The notes under the pieces are model-generated. The model searched no databases. It had not been told where the DNA came from and saw only the letters and a list, made by a program, of their open reading frames with translations. A program made the translations under genes and the position numbers. Shown here piece by piece: positions 1 to 9,022 of a stretch of 18,713 nucleotides of DNA. This DNA is from Gammaproteobacteria bacterium UBA4475 (GTDB taxonomy: Bacteria > Pseudomonadota > Gammaproteobacteria > Pseudomonadales > Azotimanducaceae). The DNA is taken from positions 1 through 18,713 of the forward strand of contig DGOD01000207.1 of the NCBI GenBank assembly GCA_002389265.1, in the 5' to 3' direction. The first letter of the stretch is position 1. The number at the start of each line of letters is the position of its first letter.

Positions 1-26
1 GCACTGCAAAATAGAGCACTGCAAAA
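1..26. repeat. Short direct repeat, 11 bp, two copies
   Basis: The 11-mer GCACTGCAAAA occurs at 1-11 and again at 16-26, a period of 15 bp. The second copy also forms the left arm and loop of a small hairpin (16-30). The window starts inside or at the edge of this repeat, so further copies to the left cannot be excluded. Confidence 0.55.
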
Positions 27-117
27 GTGCATAGCACCTCACGTCGGTGCAACAAAGACCTGGAATAACCCGCTGTTGGGTCGCCAGGCATCAACCGGTC
101 AATGGCCCAGTAGGGCC
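16..117 (+). other. Series of four small hairpins upstream of clpA
   Basis: Four perfect or near-perfect stems follow each other in about 100 bases. They are GCACT/AGTGC (16-20 with 26-30), GCACC/GGTGC (34-38 with 46-50), CCTGG/CCAGG (59-63 with 84-88) with an inner ACCC/GGGT (68-71 with 78-81), and GGCCC/GGGCC (104-108 with 113-117). They are seen directly. Their role is inferred: a structured clpA leader, the 3' end of an upstream transcript, or a small RNA. None carries a T-run, so they do not look like an ordinary terminator. No clpS reading frame is visible here, although clpS commonly precedes clpA. Confidence 0.4.
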
Positions 118-145
118 GAGAAAGTCTTAATCAGGAATAAAGTAA

Positions 146-2407
146 ATGCTTAGTAGAGACCTTGAAGTAACACTGAATTTAGCGTTCAAGGACGCCCGAG
201 CCAAGCGGCATGAATTGATGTCGGTCGAGCATTTGTTATTGGCGCTGCTGGATAATGCCGTCGCTATTGACGTGTTGCGTGCTTGTGGTGCGGATCTCGA
301 CGCGTTACGCAAAGAGTTGCAGGATTTCTTGGATGCAACCACGCCCCTTATCCCGGCGAACGAGACCGATCGTGAGACTCAACCGACACTAGGATTTCAG
401 CGTGTTCTTCAGCGTGCTGTGTTTCATGTTCAGTCGTCCGGTCGAAAAGAGGTCACAGGTGCCAGTGTGCTGGTGGCGATATTCAGTGAGCAAGAAAGTC
501 ATGCGGTTTATATCCTCAAGCAACAGGAAGTGAATCGAATCGATGTGGTGAATTTTATCGCCCACGGCACACCTAAGGTCGCCGGCCAAGAAGATGTGGA
601 ATCCGGTGAGCAGGTCGACGAAGATGGTAACGCTGAGGAGAAGGCGCCCAGTTCATTAGAGCAATTTGCCAGTAATCTCAATGAGCAAGCGCGTCAGGGT
701 TTGATTGATCCTCTGGTAGGTCGTCAGGACGAGGTTGAGCGAGTGATTCAAACGCTGTCTCGGCGCCGCAAGAACAACCCCTTGCTGGTTGGTGAGTCCG
801 GTGTCGGTAAGACGGCCATCGCTGAAGGTCTGGCAAAGATGATAGTTGATGGCAAAGTGCCGGATGTTATCAAGGATAGTGTCGTCTACTCGCTGGATCT
901 CGGTGCGCTGCTGGCAGGGACGAAGTATCGCGGTGATTTCGAAAAACGCCTGAAAACTCTTCTGGCAGAGTTAACCAAAAAGCAAAATCAAATTTTGTTT
1001 ATCGATGAAATTCATACCATCATCGGTGCCGGTGCGGCGTCTGGTGGTGTGATGGATGCATCGAATCTGCTCAAGCCGCTGTTGGCGTCAGGTGATCTGC
1101 GGTGCATGGGATCAACAACGTATCAAGAGTACCGTGGCATCTTTGACAAAGATCGGGCACTGTCACGCCGGTTTCAGAAAATCGATGTGATTGAGCCCAG
1201 CGTGGAAGACACCTATCAGATCTTGAAGGGCTTGAAATCACGGTTTGAAGAGCACCATCACCTCAAGTATACGGATAAGGCGCTACGGGTAGCTGCAGAG
1301 TTGGCTGACCGCTATATCAATGACCGGTTTATGCCAGACAAGGCAATCGATGTTATCGATGAGGCCGGTGCCTTTCAGCAAATTCAGCCTGCGAACAAGC
1401 GCAAGAAAGTGATCAATGTTACCGACGTTGAAAAAATGGTGGCCAAGATTGCGCGCATACCACCAAGCACGGTGTCGTCTTCGGATAAAAAAGCATTAAA
1501 GGATCTTGAAACGAATCTTAAGATGGTAATTTTTGGCCAAGACGAAGCCATCAATACGCTGGCCAGTGCCATCAAACTATCAAGGGCGGGTCTAAAGGAC
1601 AGCGATAAGCCGATTGGTTCCTTCCTGTTTGCTGGCCCAACTGGCGTTGGTAAGACCGAAGTCTGTCGACAGCTTGCCAGCATCATGGGGATCGAGTTAA
1701 TTCGCTTCGATATGTCTGAATACATGGAGCGACATACAGTTTCTCGTTTGATTGGTGCACCGCCTGGATATGTCGGTTTTGATCAAGGTGGCTTGTTGAC
1801 CGAAGAAGTCACCAAGCATCCGCACTGTGTATTGCTGCTCGATGAAATTGAAAAAGCACATCCTGAAGTCTTTAATTTGCTGTTGCAGGTGATGGATCAC
1901 GGTACGCTGACGGATAATAACGGTCGCGCGGCTGATTTCCGGAATGTCATCATTGTCATGACCACCAATGCCGGCGCCCAGGAAATGGGTCGATCCTCCA
2001 TTGGCTTTACGCATCAAGATCATGCCACCGATGGCATGGAGGTGTTGAAGAAAATGTTCACGCCAGAATTCCGTAACCGTCTGGATTCGATTATTCAGTT
2101 TGATGCCTTGTCGCCCGAGGTGATTAAAACCGTGGTCGATAAGTTCCTGGTTGAAATTCAGGTTCAGTTGGATAGTAAGAAAGTTGTGTTGGAAATCAGC
2201 GACGAAGCGCGTGCCTGGCTCGCTGTACACGGGTACGACAAGACCATGGGCGCAAGACCTATGCAGCGCTTGATTCAGTCGAAAATCAAGAAGGAGCTGG
2301 CAGAAGATATCCTCTTCGGTCGATTGTCGAACAACGGTGGCGTGGTTCACGTGGTGGTGCGGGCTGATGACCTAGTGCTGGAAATTGATGAGCCTGTGTC
2401 TGCCTGA
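146..2407 (+). CDS. clpA: ATP-dependent Clp protease ATP-binding subunit ClpA
   Basis: ClpA is the hexameric AAA+ unfoldase that feeds substrates, including N-degron proteins delivered by ClpS, into the ClpP peptidase in the cytoplasm. The 753-residue product has the usual length (E. coli about 758). It has an N-terminal Clp repeat domain (about 1-140), an acidic linker (about 145-170), and a first AAA domain with Walker A GESGVGKT (216-223), Walker B ILFIDEIH (283-290) and SRRF (340-343). The second AAA domain has Walker A GPTGVGKT (497-504), Walker B VLLLDEIE (562-569) and sensor-2 GARP (702-705). The ClpP-docking loop reads IGF (619-621). The ATG has AGGA nine bases upstream. The gene is convergent with infA, as in related genomes. 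No clpS is seen in the 145 bases to the left. Confidence 0.97.
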   Translation: MLSRDLEVTLNLAFKDARAKRHELMSVEHLLLALLDNAVAIDVLRACGADLDALRKELQDFLDATTPLIPANETDRETQPTLGFQRVLQRAVFHVQSSGRKEVTGASVLVAIFSEQESHAVYILKQQEVNRIDVVNFIAHGTPKVAGQEDVESGEQVDEDGNAEEKAPSSLEQFASNLNEQARQGLIDPLVGRQDEVERVIQTLSRRRKNNPLLVGESGVGKTAIAEGLAKMIVDGKVPDVIKDSVVYSLDLGALLAGTKYRGDFEKRLKTLLAELTKKQNQILFIDEIHTIIGAGAASGGVMDASNLLKPLLASGDLRCMGSTTYQEYRGIFDKDRALSRRFQKIDVIEPSVEDTYQILKGLKSRFEEHHHLKYTDKALRVAAELADRYINDRFMPDKAIDVIDEAGAFQQIQPANKRKKVINVTDVEKMVAKIARIPPSTVSSSDKKALKDLETNLKMVIFGQDEAINTLASAIKLSRAGLKDSDKPIGSFLFAGPTGVGKTEVCRQLASIMGIELIRFDMSEYMERHTVSRLIGAPPGYVGFDQGGLLTEEVTKHPHCVLLLDEIEKAHPEVFNLLLQVMDHGTLTDNNGRAADFRNVIIVMTTNAGAQEMGRSSIGFTHQDHATDGMEVLKKMFTPEFRNRLDSIIQFDALSPEVIKTVVDKFLVEIQVQLDSKKVVLEISDEARAWLAVHGYDKTMGARPMQRLIQSKIKKELAEDILFGRLSNNGGVVHVVVRADDLVLEIDEPVSA

Positions 2408-2677
2408 GTTCCTGCTGTTATGCGGCTTTGACGTTGTTGGCCAGCGGCGGATGGCTGACAGGTGTTAGGCTGGAGCGTGTGTTGGGTGCAAATAAGCAGT
2501 GGGCGCCGTTTAACTGTCAGGCACCGCTAAGCCGGGCCTGCTTTTAGCGGCGGATATGGGCGGTGGAGTGGTAGATCGGTGTGCTGACCCGTTTCTTGTT
2601 TGGTTGAATGAAAAGTTCCCAACAATCACCAAGGCCAGAAAAACGCATACGGATAGCAGGCGCTACCCGGGCAGGGG
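2408..2677. other. Convergent intergenic region clpA/infA with hairpin
   Basis: This 270-bp gap separates the stop codons of clpA (+) and infA (-). I see no reading frame of note and no tRNA; E. coli carries serW next to infA, but nothing like it is seen here. A perfect 7-bp stem CCGCTAA/TTAGCGG (2524-2530 with 2544-2550) could end transcription from either side, but no clear T-run follows on either strand, so I do not call it an intrinsic terminator. An alternative CAGGC/GCCTG pairing (2518-2522 with 2536-2540) competes with it. Confidence 0.5.
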
Positions 2678-2893
2678 TTATTCGCGGAAAGTAATACGAC
2701 CTTTGGTCAAATCGTAAGGGGTCAATTCGACCTTCACCTTATCGCCAGTAAGAATTTTGATGTAATTCTTCCGCATTTTTCCGGAAATGTGCGCGATAAT
2801 TTTATGGCCATTCTCCAGTTCCACCCTGAACATGGTATTCGGTAAGGTATCAACTACCGTGCCGACCATTTGAATCTGTTCTTCTTTTGCCAA
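2678..2893 (-). CDS. infA: Translation initiation factor IF-1
   Basis: IF-1 binds the A site of the 30S subunit and assists IF-2 and IF-3 during initiation. The 71-residue product is one OB-fold (S1-like) domain with the family signatures [12 protein letters not shown] (19-30), [12 protein letters not shown] (34-45) and [15 protein letters not shown] (48-62). It is one residue shorter than the E. coli protein at the C terminus. The start is TTG: there is no in-frame ATG or GTG between the preceding in-frame stop and this codon, and a strong AGAGGA lies six bases upstream. It follows bpt in the same direction after 135 bp. Identity is certain; the TTG start is read directly from the sequence. 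Confidence 0.97.
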   Translation of the reverse strand: MAKEEQIQMVGTVVDTLPNTMFRVELENGHKIIAHISGKMRKNYIKILTGDKVKVELTPYDLTKGRITFRE

Positions 2894-2905
2894 TTTAAGT
2901 CCTCT
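2891..2905 (-). promoter_or_regulatory. Ribosome binding site and TTG start of infA
   Basis: On the minus strand, AGAGGA (2900-2905) is followed by a 6-base spacer and TTG (2893-2891). The Shine-Dalgarno match is strong, which may compensate for the weak start codon. This decides the infA start, because no in-frame ATG precedes it. Confidence 0.75.
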
Positions 2906-2923
2906 GTACCGAAGTGCATGTTG

Positions 2924-2944
2924 AAAAGGCGTGCATTTTGCACG
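2924..2944 (-). terminator. Possible terminator between bpt and infA
   Basis: A perfect 6-bp stem CGTGCA/TGCACG with a 3-base loop (2930-2944) is followed on the minus strand by CC and then four T (2927-2924). The stem is short and the T-run weak, so full termination is doubtful; attenuation of readthrough from bpt into infA is possible. Confidence 0.35.
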
Positions 2945-3028
2945 AAAACCCAGGGCTTAGCAAAGCACTGTCACTATTGTTCACAAAGCCGGAATCCGAT
3001 CTTCGAGCCAGCCATTAGCTGCAGTGGA

Positions 3029-3754
3029 TCAGGGCTGCAAGGCGAGCCAACGATTGTCGAGATACAGTTCAATCGGTTGGTATTCGGTTTTGTAGCTCAT
3101 CTTCTGGCATTCTTTGATCCAATAGCCTAGATACAGCCAGGCTTTTTGCTGCTGACGGGCTGCTTCGATCAGCCATAACACGGCAAAAGTCCCGAGGCTG
3201 CGCTGGTCTTCTTCGGGTGCAAAAAAGGTGTAGACGGCTGATAGCGCGTTGTCGAGTTCATCGCTGACGGCAACCGCCAGCAACCGTCCATCCAGGCGAA
3301 ATTCAACGAAGCGAGCTTCCTTGCGGCCCTCCACCAGAAAAGCTTGAAATTGTTCGGCCTCAGCCGGGAACATATCGCCATCTGCGTGACGTTCGGTGAT
3401 ATAGCGGTCATACAGGTCAAAGTATTCGGCGGTTAATCGAGGCTGCTTAATGCTGACAGTCAAATCTTGATTCTTCTTCCAAATTCGCCGCTGTCGACGA
3501 TTCAGGGTCGAATCTGCAACCACAACACGGACCGGAACGCAGGCCTGGCAGGACTGGCAGTGAGGTCTGTAAATATGCGAGCCACTGCGTCGAAAACCAA
3601 CCGCAGACAGCGCTGAGTAAGTGGCCGTATCGATTTCCGCGTGTGGGTCCGCAAACAGCGTGACGGCCTCGCGATTCTCGAGATAGCTGCAAGGGTGACC
3701 AGGGGTCGTATAGAATCGCAGCTTCGCGAGTGTGGCTAAAGGGTCATGGCTCAT
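3029..3754 (-). CDS. bpt: Aspartate/glutamate leucyltransferase (Bpt)
   Basis: Bpt transfers leucine from Leu-tRNA to proteins with N-terminal Asp or Glu, making them N-degron substrates for ClpS/ClpAP. The product is 241 residues, close to the family length. The N-terminal ATE domain includes PCSYL (C22) and a Cys-rich HCQSCQACVP (65-74; C66, C69, C72). The C-terminal domain includes ERHADGDMFP (121-130), SAVYTFF (172-178), RSLGTFAVLW (185-194), YLGYWIKEC (208-216) and MSYKTEYQPIEL (219-230). I chose the ATG at 3754 because family similarity begins there and it lies 10 bp past the aat stop; upstream in-frame residues look like the reverse of aat. No good Shine-Dalgarno is seen, so translation may be coupled to aat. 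Older names are ate or bacterial R-transferase. Confidence 0.95.
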   Translation of the reverse strand: MSHDPLATLAKLRFYTTPGHPCSYLENREAVTLFADPHAEIDTATYSALSAVGFRRSGSHIYRPHCQSCQACVPVRVVVADSTLNRRQRRIWKKNQDLTVSIKQPRLTAEYFDLYDRYITERHADGDMFPAEAEQFQAFLVEGRKEARFVEFRLDGRLLAVAVSDELDNALSAVYTFFAPEEDQRSLGTFAVLWLIEAARQQQKAWLYLGYWIKECQKMSYKTEYQPIELYLDNRWLALQP

Positions 3755-3764
3755 GATGATTAAG

Positions 3765-4472
3765 TTACCATGGCGGTAGCATCGCTGGCACCTGCTGCCA
3801 GTCGATCTGCAGGTCAGGTTGGGCATAAACATCGACGATCGCGATAAAGTCTTCACGACTGATTTCTCGTAAACCCAGAGTTCGCAGGTGGGGATTATCC
3901 ATCTGACAATCTATCATCGGACTGCCGAGGGCCAACATCAATCGATTAAGGTGCGCGAAAGCCACTTTAGAAGCATCTGTGACGGTGTGGAACATAGACT
4001 CACCAAAGAACAGCTTGCCAAGTCCAATGCCGTACAAGCCGCCCACAAGTACATCGTCTTGGTAACATTCGATGGAGTGCGCATACCCGAGTTCGTGCAA
4101 TCTGATGTAGGCGGCCTGCATCTCTGGATTGATCCAGGTATCCGCTGCATAGACTCGAGGCTGACTACAGTGGCGAATCACAGCGGCGAAGTCCCGATCT
4201 ACATGCACAGAGAAGGGGTGTCGGTTCAATAACTTGCGCAGACTGCGACTGATTTTGAGTTCATCGGTGAATAACACGCCTCGAGGATCGGGCGACCACC
4301 ATAGAATCGGCTCTGCCGGGTTATACCAAGGAAAGAGACCGCGCCGGTAGGCCAGTAACAACCGTTCTGGACTGAGGTCACCGCCAGCTGCGACCAACCC
4401 GTTAGGTTCCTGCAACGCCGAGGCCACAGGCGGAAAGTCCAGTTGATCCGGGTGCAGCCAAGTCACCGTCAT
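3765..4472 (-). CDS. aat: Leucyl/phenylalanyl-tRNA-protein transferase
   Basis: Aat attaches Leu or Phe from aminoacyl-tRNA to N-terminal Lys or Arg, the second branch of the N-degron pathway. The 235-residue product matches the E. coli length (234). Motifs visible are EPNGLVAAGGDLSPERLL (22-39), GLFPWY (45-50), ILWWSPDPRG (56-65), HELGYAHSIE (126-135), GLYGIGLGKLFFGESMF (145-161) and MIDCQ (186-190), which carries the Asp and Gln used in catalysis. Two ATG codons are adjacent (4475 and 4472); GGAG is three bases from the first and six from the second, so I prefer 4472. It follows trxB by about 20 bp and precedes bpt by 10 bp, so the three are very likely one transcript. Confidence 0.96.
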   Translation of the reverse strand: MTVTWLHPDQLDFPPVASALQEPNGLVAAGGDLSPERLLLAYRRGLFPWYNPAEPILWWSPDPRGVLFTDELKISRSLRKLLNRHPFSVHVDRDFAAVIRHCSQPRVYAADTWINPEMQAAYIRLHELGYAHSIECYQDDVLVGGLYGIGLGKLFFGESMFHTVTDASKVAFAHLNRLMLALGSPMIDCQMDNPHLRTLGLREISREDFIAIVDVYAQPDLQIDWQQVPAMLPPW

Positions 4473-4494
4473 CATCGACTCCGGTCGAGCAGGG

Positions 4495-5510
<1,016 letters not shown>

Positions 5511-5524
<14 letters not shown>

Positions 5525-5546
5525 TCCTGTGTTAGACCAGACTGGC
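5511..5546 (-). terminator. Intrinsic terminator after the small gene
   Basis: On the minus strand, GCCAGTC (5546-5540) pairs with GATTGGC (5526-5520), 7 bp including one G-T pair, followed by CGG and five T (5516-5512). It lies directly after the stop codon of the gene at 5558-5845 and before the trxB promoter, so it would separate the two transcripts. Confidence 0.5.
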
Positions 5547-5557
5547 GCTGTGTGTCT

Positions 5558-5845
5558 TTATCCAGCCTGGGCTCTGATTTTAATAAAATCCGCACCTTGT
5601 CGATGCTTTTCGGCGATGTCCCACAGGGTTCGGCCATCTTTGTCCGTGGCGTCCGGTTGGCGCCCGGCCTCAATGAAAAAGGTCAGAAAGCGTTTGAAGT
5701 CAGCGGGTCGCATACCACGATAAGCCTTAAGCAGAATATGAAAGTCTTCGGACTCGTCGCCATAGGACTGCATATTGAGAAAGCTCTTAACTCGGTCGTC
5801 GTCCCAGACTTCATCAGTAACTTGGGGCTGTGTGGGTCCTGCCAT
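5558..5845 (-). CDS. Small conserved protein, PA4642-like, function unknown
   Basis: A 95-residue acidic protein with no signal peptide or membrane segment. It resembles what I recall as the PA4642 family of Pseudomonas and relatives: a DEVWDDDRVKSFL start (11-23), a central KAYRGMRPADFKRFL (40-54) and a C-terminal ATDKDGRTLWDIAEKHRQG (65-83). That last part looks like an ankyrin-type helical turn (DGRTLWDIA). Function is not known to me. Codon use looks like its neighbours and the frame is intact. It has no good Shine-Dalgarno before the ATG at 5845. It is transcribed leftward, divergent from ftsK over a 192-bp gap, and has its own terminator. The family name is from memory and should be treated as a proposal. 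Confidence 0.75.
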   Translation of the reverse strand: MAGPTQPQVTDEVWDDDRVKSFLNMQSYGDESEDFHILLKAYRGMRPADFKRFLTFFIEAGRQPDATDKDGRTLWDIAEKHRQGADFIKIRAQAG

Positions 5846-5939
5846 GATTGTGTTTTCTGCCGCTAGAATGTCAGTAAATGATACAGTAGACAGCGAGTTC
5901 GGGATAGCTGATCTGGGCAGGGCTTTAGAATAAAAGGAT

Positions 5940-5967
5940 TTAACATTTTAACCTGGCGATATATGAT
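5940..5967 (+). promoter_or_regulatory. Sigma-70-type promoter for ftsK
   Basis: TTAACA (5940-5945) and TATGAT (5962-5967) are separated by 16 bp, each matching 5 of 6 consensus bases. Transcription would begin near 5974, leaving a leader of about 64 nt before the ftsK start. It lies in the divergent region between the small gene (-) and ftsK (+). Confidence 0.6.
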
Positions 5968-6037
5968 CCGCTGGATACCTAACAGATTGATTAGTAACAA
6001 TAATTGACCCGGTGGCGGGTGTATCGAGGAATGTGTT

Positions 6038-8362
6038 TTGGCAGAAGAAAAGATAAAAGCACAAACACCTGAAGAAATCATGGACCATTTGCAGCCACGA
6101 TTGAAAGAAGGTGCACTGATTGCCTTGGTGGCGTTGTGTATTTATCTGTGTCTTGCGCTGTTTAGCTTCGATCCCGCGGATGCGGGCTGGAGTTATACAG
6201 GCGCGGACAGCGAGGTCAGTAATCTGGTGGGTAAGACCGGCGCCTGGATCTCTGATGTTCTGTTTTTTCTGTTTGGCTACATGGCATTCATCTTTCCCAT
6301 GATGCTTGGCTATCAGGCATGGCTTGTGTTCAGAGTGCGCGGCCGTGAGATTGCGTTCAATTGGCCGCTGTTTGCCTTTCGAGTGTTGGGTTTGCTGCTG
6401 ACGTTAACCGCCGGCGCTGGGATTGCCAGCCTGCACTTTTACGGTGCAGGCTTGCATCTGCGCGAGGGTACAGGCGGCGTTTTGGGCAGTCAGTTGGCGC
6501 AGTTGCTGGAACCCTCTTTCAGTTATGTGGGCGCTACTCTGATATCGCTGGCCAGCTTCCTGTTCGGTTTAACTGCTTTTATTGATATCTCCTGGCTAAA
6601 GGTCATAGACACCGCGGGGCACTGGTGTCTACTGGCAGTTGATCAAGTACAGCTCAATTGGCAACGTTTGAGAACCTATTGGCGTGAGCGCGCCGAGGTT
6701 AGGGAAGTCACGGTCAAGCGCCATGAGGCACTGGCCCGTGAGGTCGAGAAGAAGCTTACTCGAGAACCGGTGAAGATCCTTCAGGCAGCACCAAAACCGC
6801 CGGAAGTCAGCGCTCGAGTCGCTCGTGAGAAGCAGGGCAATCTATTCAAGGTCGCTGCTGTGGATGGTTTGCCCGCGTTACATCTGCTCGATGCCTCGGT
6901 GTCAGACGATTCTCTCGGTTATTCAGCTGATGATCTTGAGGCCATGTCTCGGCTGTTGGAGCTAAAGCTGATGGACTATGGCGTTGAGGCCCAGGTTGAG
7001 GCCGTTTTCCCTGGCCCCGTCATTACACGGTTTGAAATTAAGCCGTCGCCAGGGGTCAAAGTCAGCAAGATTACCGGTCTGGTGAAAGATCTAGCCCGCT
7101 CTTTGGCAGTGATCAGTGTTCGAGTAGTGGAAGTGATTCCCGGTAAATCGGTGGTTGGCATTGAGATTCCTAATGTTGACCGTGAAATCGTCAAACTAAG
7201 CCAGGTCCTGAGTTCCAACGCCTATGATGAAGCGACTTCACCGCTTAGTCTTGCTCTGGGTCACGATATCGCTGGCGAGCCCGTGGTTGTGGATCTGGGC
7301 AAGATGCCACACTTACTGGTTGCCGGCACAACGGGCTCGGGCAAGTCAGTCGGCTTGAATGCGATGATCATCTCGCTGCTATTCAAGGCATCGCCACAAG
7401 ATGTTCGATTGATCATGGTTGACCCGAAGATGCTCGAGCTTGCTGTTTATGAGGGCATCCCGCACCTGTTAACACCGGTAGTGACCGATATGAAGGACGC
7501 GGCCAACGCGCTGCGTTGGTGTGTGGCTGAAATGGAACGTCGCTATCGGCTGATGGCCGCGATGGGCGTCAGGAACGTCGGTGGTTTTAATCGCAAGGTC
7601 AAAGACGCTATAAAAGCCGGAACGCCGCTCAAGGATCCATTGTGGCAGCCATCTCCCTTGCAGGAGTTGGAACAAACCGCACCTGATCTGGAGACCCTGC
7701 CATTCATTGTTGTGATCATTGACGAATTTGCCGACATGATGATGATCGTTGGTAAAAAGGTGGAAGAATTGATTGCGCGTATCGCGCAAAAAGCCCGTGC
7801 CGCGGGTATCCATCTGATCCTTGCCACGCAGCGACCTTCCGTGGATGTGATTACGGGGCTGATTAAAGCCAACGTCCCGACTCGAATAGCCTTTCAGGTA
7901 TCTTCGAAGATCGACTCGCGGACGATTCTTGATCAGGGTGGTGCTGAGCAGCTACTTGGTCATGGCGACATGCTTTACTTACCGGCGGGCTCTGCGCTGC
8001 CGGTGCGGGTCCACGGGGCCTTTGTGGATGATGATGAAGTGCATCGAGTGGTTGAGAGCTGGAAAGAGTTGGGTGCACCGAATTACTTGGAAGAAATACT
8101 CGATCCTCGGTCGGACAATGAACTGTTGCCTGGTGTCGCCGGTACCCAAGAGGAAGACGATGGTGAGCAGGATTTGCTTTACGACGAAGCGGTGCAATTT
8201 GTCATGGAATCTCGGCGAGCTTCTATTTCAGCGGTCCAGCGAAAACTGCGAATTGGCTATAATCGGGCGGCACGGATGATCGAGACCATGGAGCAAGCAG
8301 GTCTTGTGAGTGAAATGAACAGTAACGGCTCCCGGGAGGTGCTGGTTAATGCGCCTCAATAG
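6038..8362 (+). CDS. ftsK: DNA translocase FtsK
   Basis: FtsK anchors at the division septum and pumps DNA toward dif, activating XerCD recombination. The 774-residue product has an N-terminal membrane domain with about four helices (roughly 24-45, 70-98, 111-134 and 160-185), then a charged linker (about 205-290). It is much shorter than the E. coli linker; E. coli FtsK is about 1,329 residues, whereas Pseudomonas-type proteins are near 800. The motor has Walker A GTTGSGKS (430-437) and Walker [14 protein letters not shown] (556-568). The C-terminal gamma winged helix (about 712-770) carries RIGYNRAAR (738-746), the KOPS-reading region. The start is TTG at 6038, with GAGGA seven bases upstream; an ATG at 6031 is out of frame and abuts the GAGGA. 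It overlaps lolA by 14 bp. Confidence 0.96.
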   Translation: MAEEKIKAQTPEEIMDHLQPRLKEGALIALVALCIYLCLALFSFDPADAGWSYTGADSEVSNLVGKTGAWISDVLFFLFGYMAFIFPMMLGYQAWLVFRVRGREIAFNWPLFAFRVLGLLLTLTAGAGIASLHFYGAGLHLREGTGGVLGSQLAQLLEPSFSYVGATLISLASFLFGLTAFIDISWLKVIDTAGHWCLLAVDQVQLNWQRLRTYWRERAEVREVTVKRHEALAREVEKKLTREPVKILQAAPKPPEVSARVAREKQGNLFKVAAVDGLPALHLLDASVSDDSLGYSADDLEAMSRLLELKLMDYGVEAQVEAVFPGPVITRFEIKPSPGVKVSKITGLVKDLARSLAVISVRVVEVIPGKSVVGIEIPNVDREIVKLSQVLSSNAYDEATSPLSLALGHDIAGEPVVVDLGKMPHLLVAGTTGSGKSVGLNAMIISLLFKASPQDVRLIMVDPKMLELAVYEGIPHLLTPVVTDMKDAANALRWCVAEMERRYRLMAAMGVRNVGGFNRKVKDAIKAGTPLKDPLWQPSPLQELEQTAPDLETLPFIVVIIDEFADMMMIVGKKVEELIARIAQKARAAGIHLILATQRPSVDVITGLIKANVPTRIAFQVSSKIDSRTILDQGGAEQLLGHGDMLYLPAGSALPVRVHGAFVDDDEVHRVVESWKELGAPNYLEEILDPRSDNELLPGVAGTQEEDDGEQDLLYDEAVQFVMESRRASISAVQRKLRIGYNRAARMIETMEQAGLVSEMNSNGSREVLVNAPQ

Positions 8363-9005
8363 ACGATGGTTGGTGTTGCTGCTCACTTGGAGCATCGGTG
8401 GCCAAGCGGCAATGGCTGATGACGCAGCTGACAAGCCTCAGACTATGGATCGAAGCGCGCAATTGATCCGGCAGCTCGATCAATTGCAGACACTGTCAGC
8501 GAGCTTTATCCAGACCACCATCAATAGTCAGCAGCACGTTGTCCAGCAGGCCCGGGGCCAACTCTGGGTCAGCACCCCCGGTAAATTCCGGCTTGAAACC
8601 CTTGAGCCGGCAATCCAAACCCTGGTGTCAGATGGCGATACCTTTTGGTCCTTTGATAGCGATTTGGAGCAGGTGATTATCACTCGGTTGCAGCGCGATA
8701 TTACGCAAGTGCCGATATTGCTATTGGGTGGTGATGCGAAGGCCATCACCGATGAATATCTGGTGGTGTATTACGCTGAAGATCAGCACGATTTTTTCGT
8801 CCTCGAGCCGCGGCAAGAGGGTAGCTTATTTGAGTCCTTGACCATTGCCTTCGCGGCAGACACACCAGTTTCGATTGTGCTCCGCGATAGCCTAGGTCAG
8901 CGCACCCAGATCGAATTGACGGATGTTGACCGCAATCGCCAGATACCGGAGACGACATTTACGTTTGTACCACCAACTGAAGTGGACGTCATTGATGACC
9001 GCTGA
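8349..9005 (+). CDS. lolA: Outer-membrane lipoprotein carrier protein LolA
   Basis: LolA accepts lipoproteins from LolCDE and carries them across the periplasm to LolB. The 218-residue product has a signal peptide: RLNRR, a hydrophobic core (about 7-18) and an AMA/DD cleavage site near 23/24. The mature part shows the LolA pattern [12 protein letters not shown] (46-57), [16 protein letters not shown] (68-83) and [18 protein letters not shown] (92-109). GGGAGG (8334-8339) lies nine bases before the ATG, inside the end of ftsK, and the 14-bp overlap implies translational coupling. ftsK-lolA-rarA order is typical of gammaproteobacteria. Confidence 0.93.
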   Translation: MRLNRRWLVLLLTWSIGGQAAMADDAADKPQTMDRSAQLIRQLDQLQTLSASFIQTTINSQQHVVQQARGQLWVSTPGKFRLETLEPAIQTLVSDGDTFWSFDSDLEQVIITRLQRDITQVPILLLGGDAKAITDEYLVVYYAEDQHDFFVLEPRQEGSLFESLTIAFAADTPVSIVLRDSLGQRTQIELTDVDRNRQIPETTFTFVPPTEVDVIDDR

Positions 9006-9022
9006 TTGCAGGTTGACCTGAA

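Noticed and set aside
1..150. An open frame from base 1 to the start of clpA that might have been the end of clpS.
   Set aside because: Its translation shows none of the ClpS C-terminal pattern and overlaps the hairpins and the clpA start.
2000..2008. ClpA docking loop reads IGF instead of the IGL of E. coli ClpA.
   Set aside because: IGF is the ClpP-docking motif of ClpX, so this is a functional variant and not an anomaly.
619..2350. Long antisense frames inside clpA, the largest at 1697-2350 (-).
   Set aside because: clpA is unmistakable on the plus strand across its full length; the antisense frames have no recognisable domain or ribosome binding site.
2669..2676. GGGCAGGG, matching the E. 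coli KOPS consensus GGGNAGGG; a second copy at 5915-5922, both on the plus strand.
   Set aside because: Seven fixed bases are expected about 2.3 times on both strands of a window this size at even base composition, so two hits carry no weight. Strand bias over the whole chromosome would be needed.
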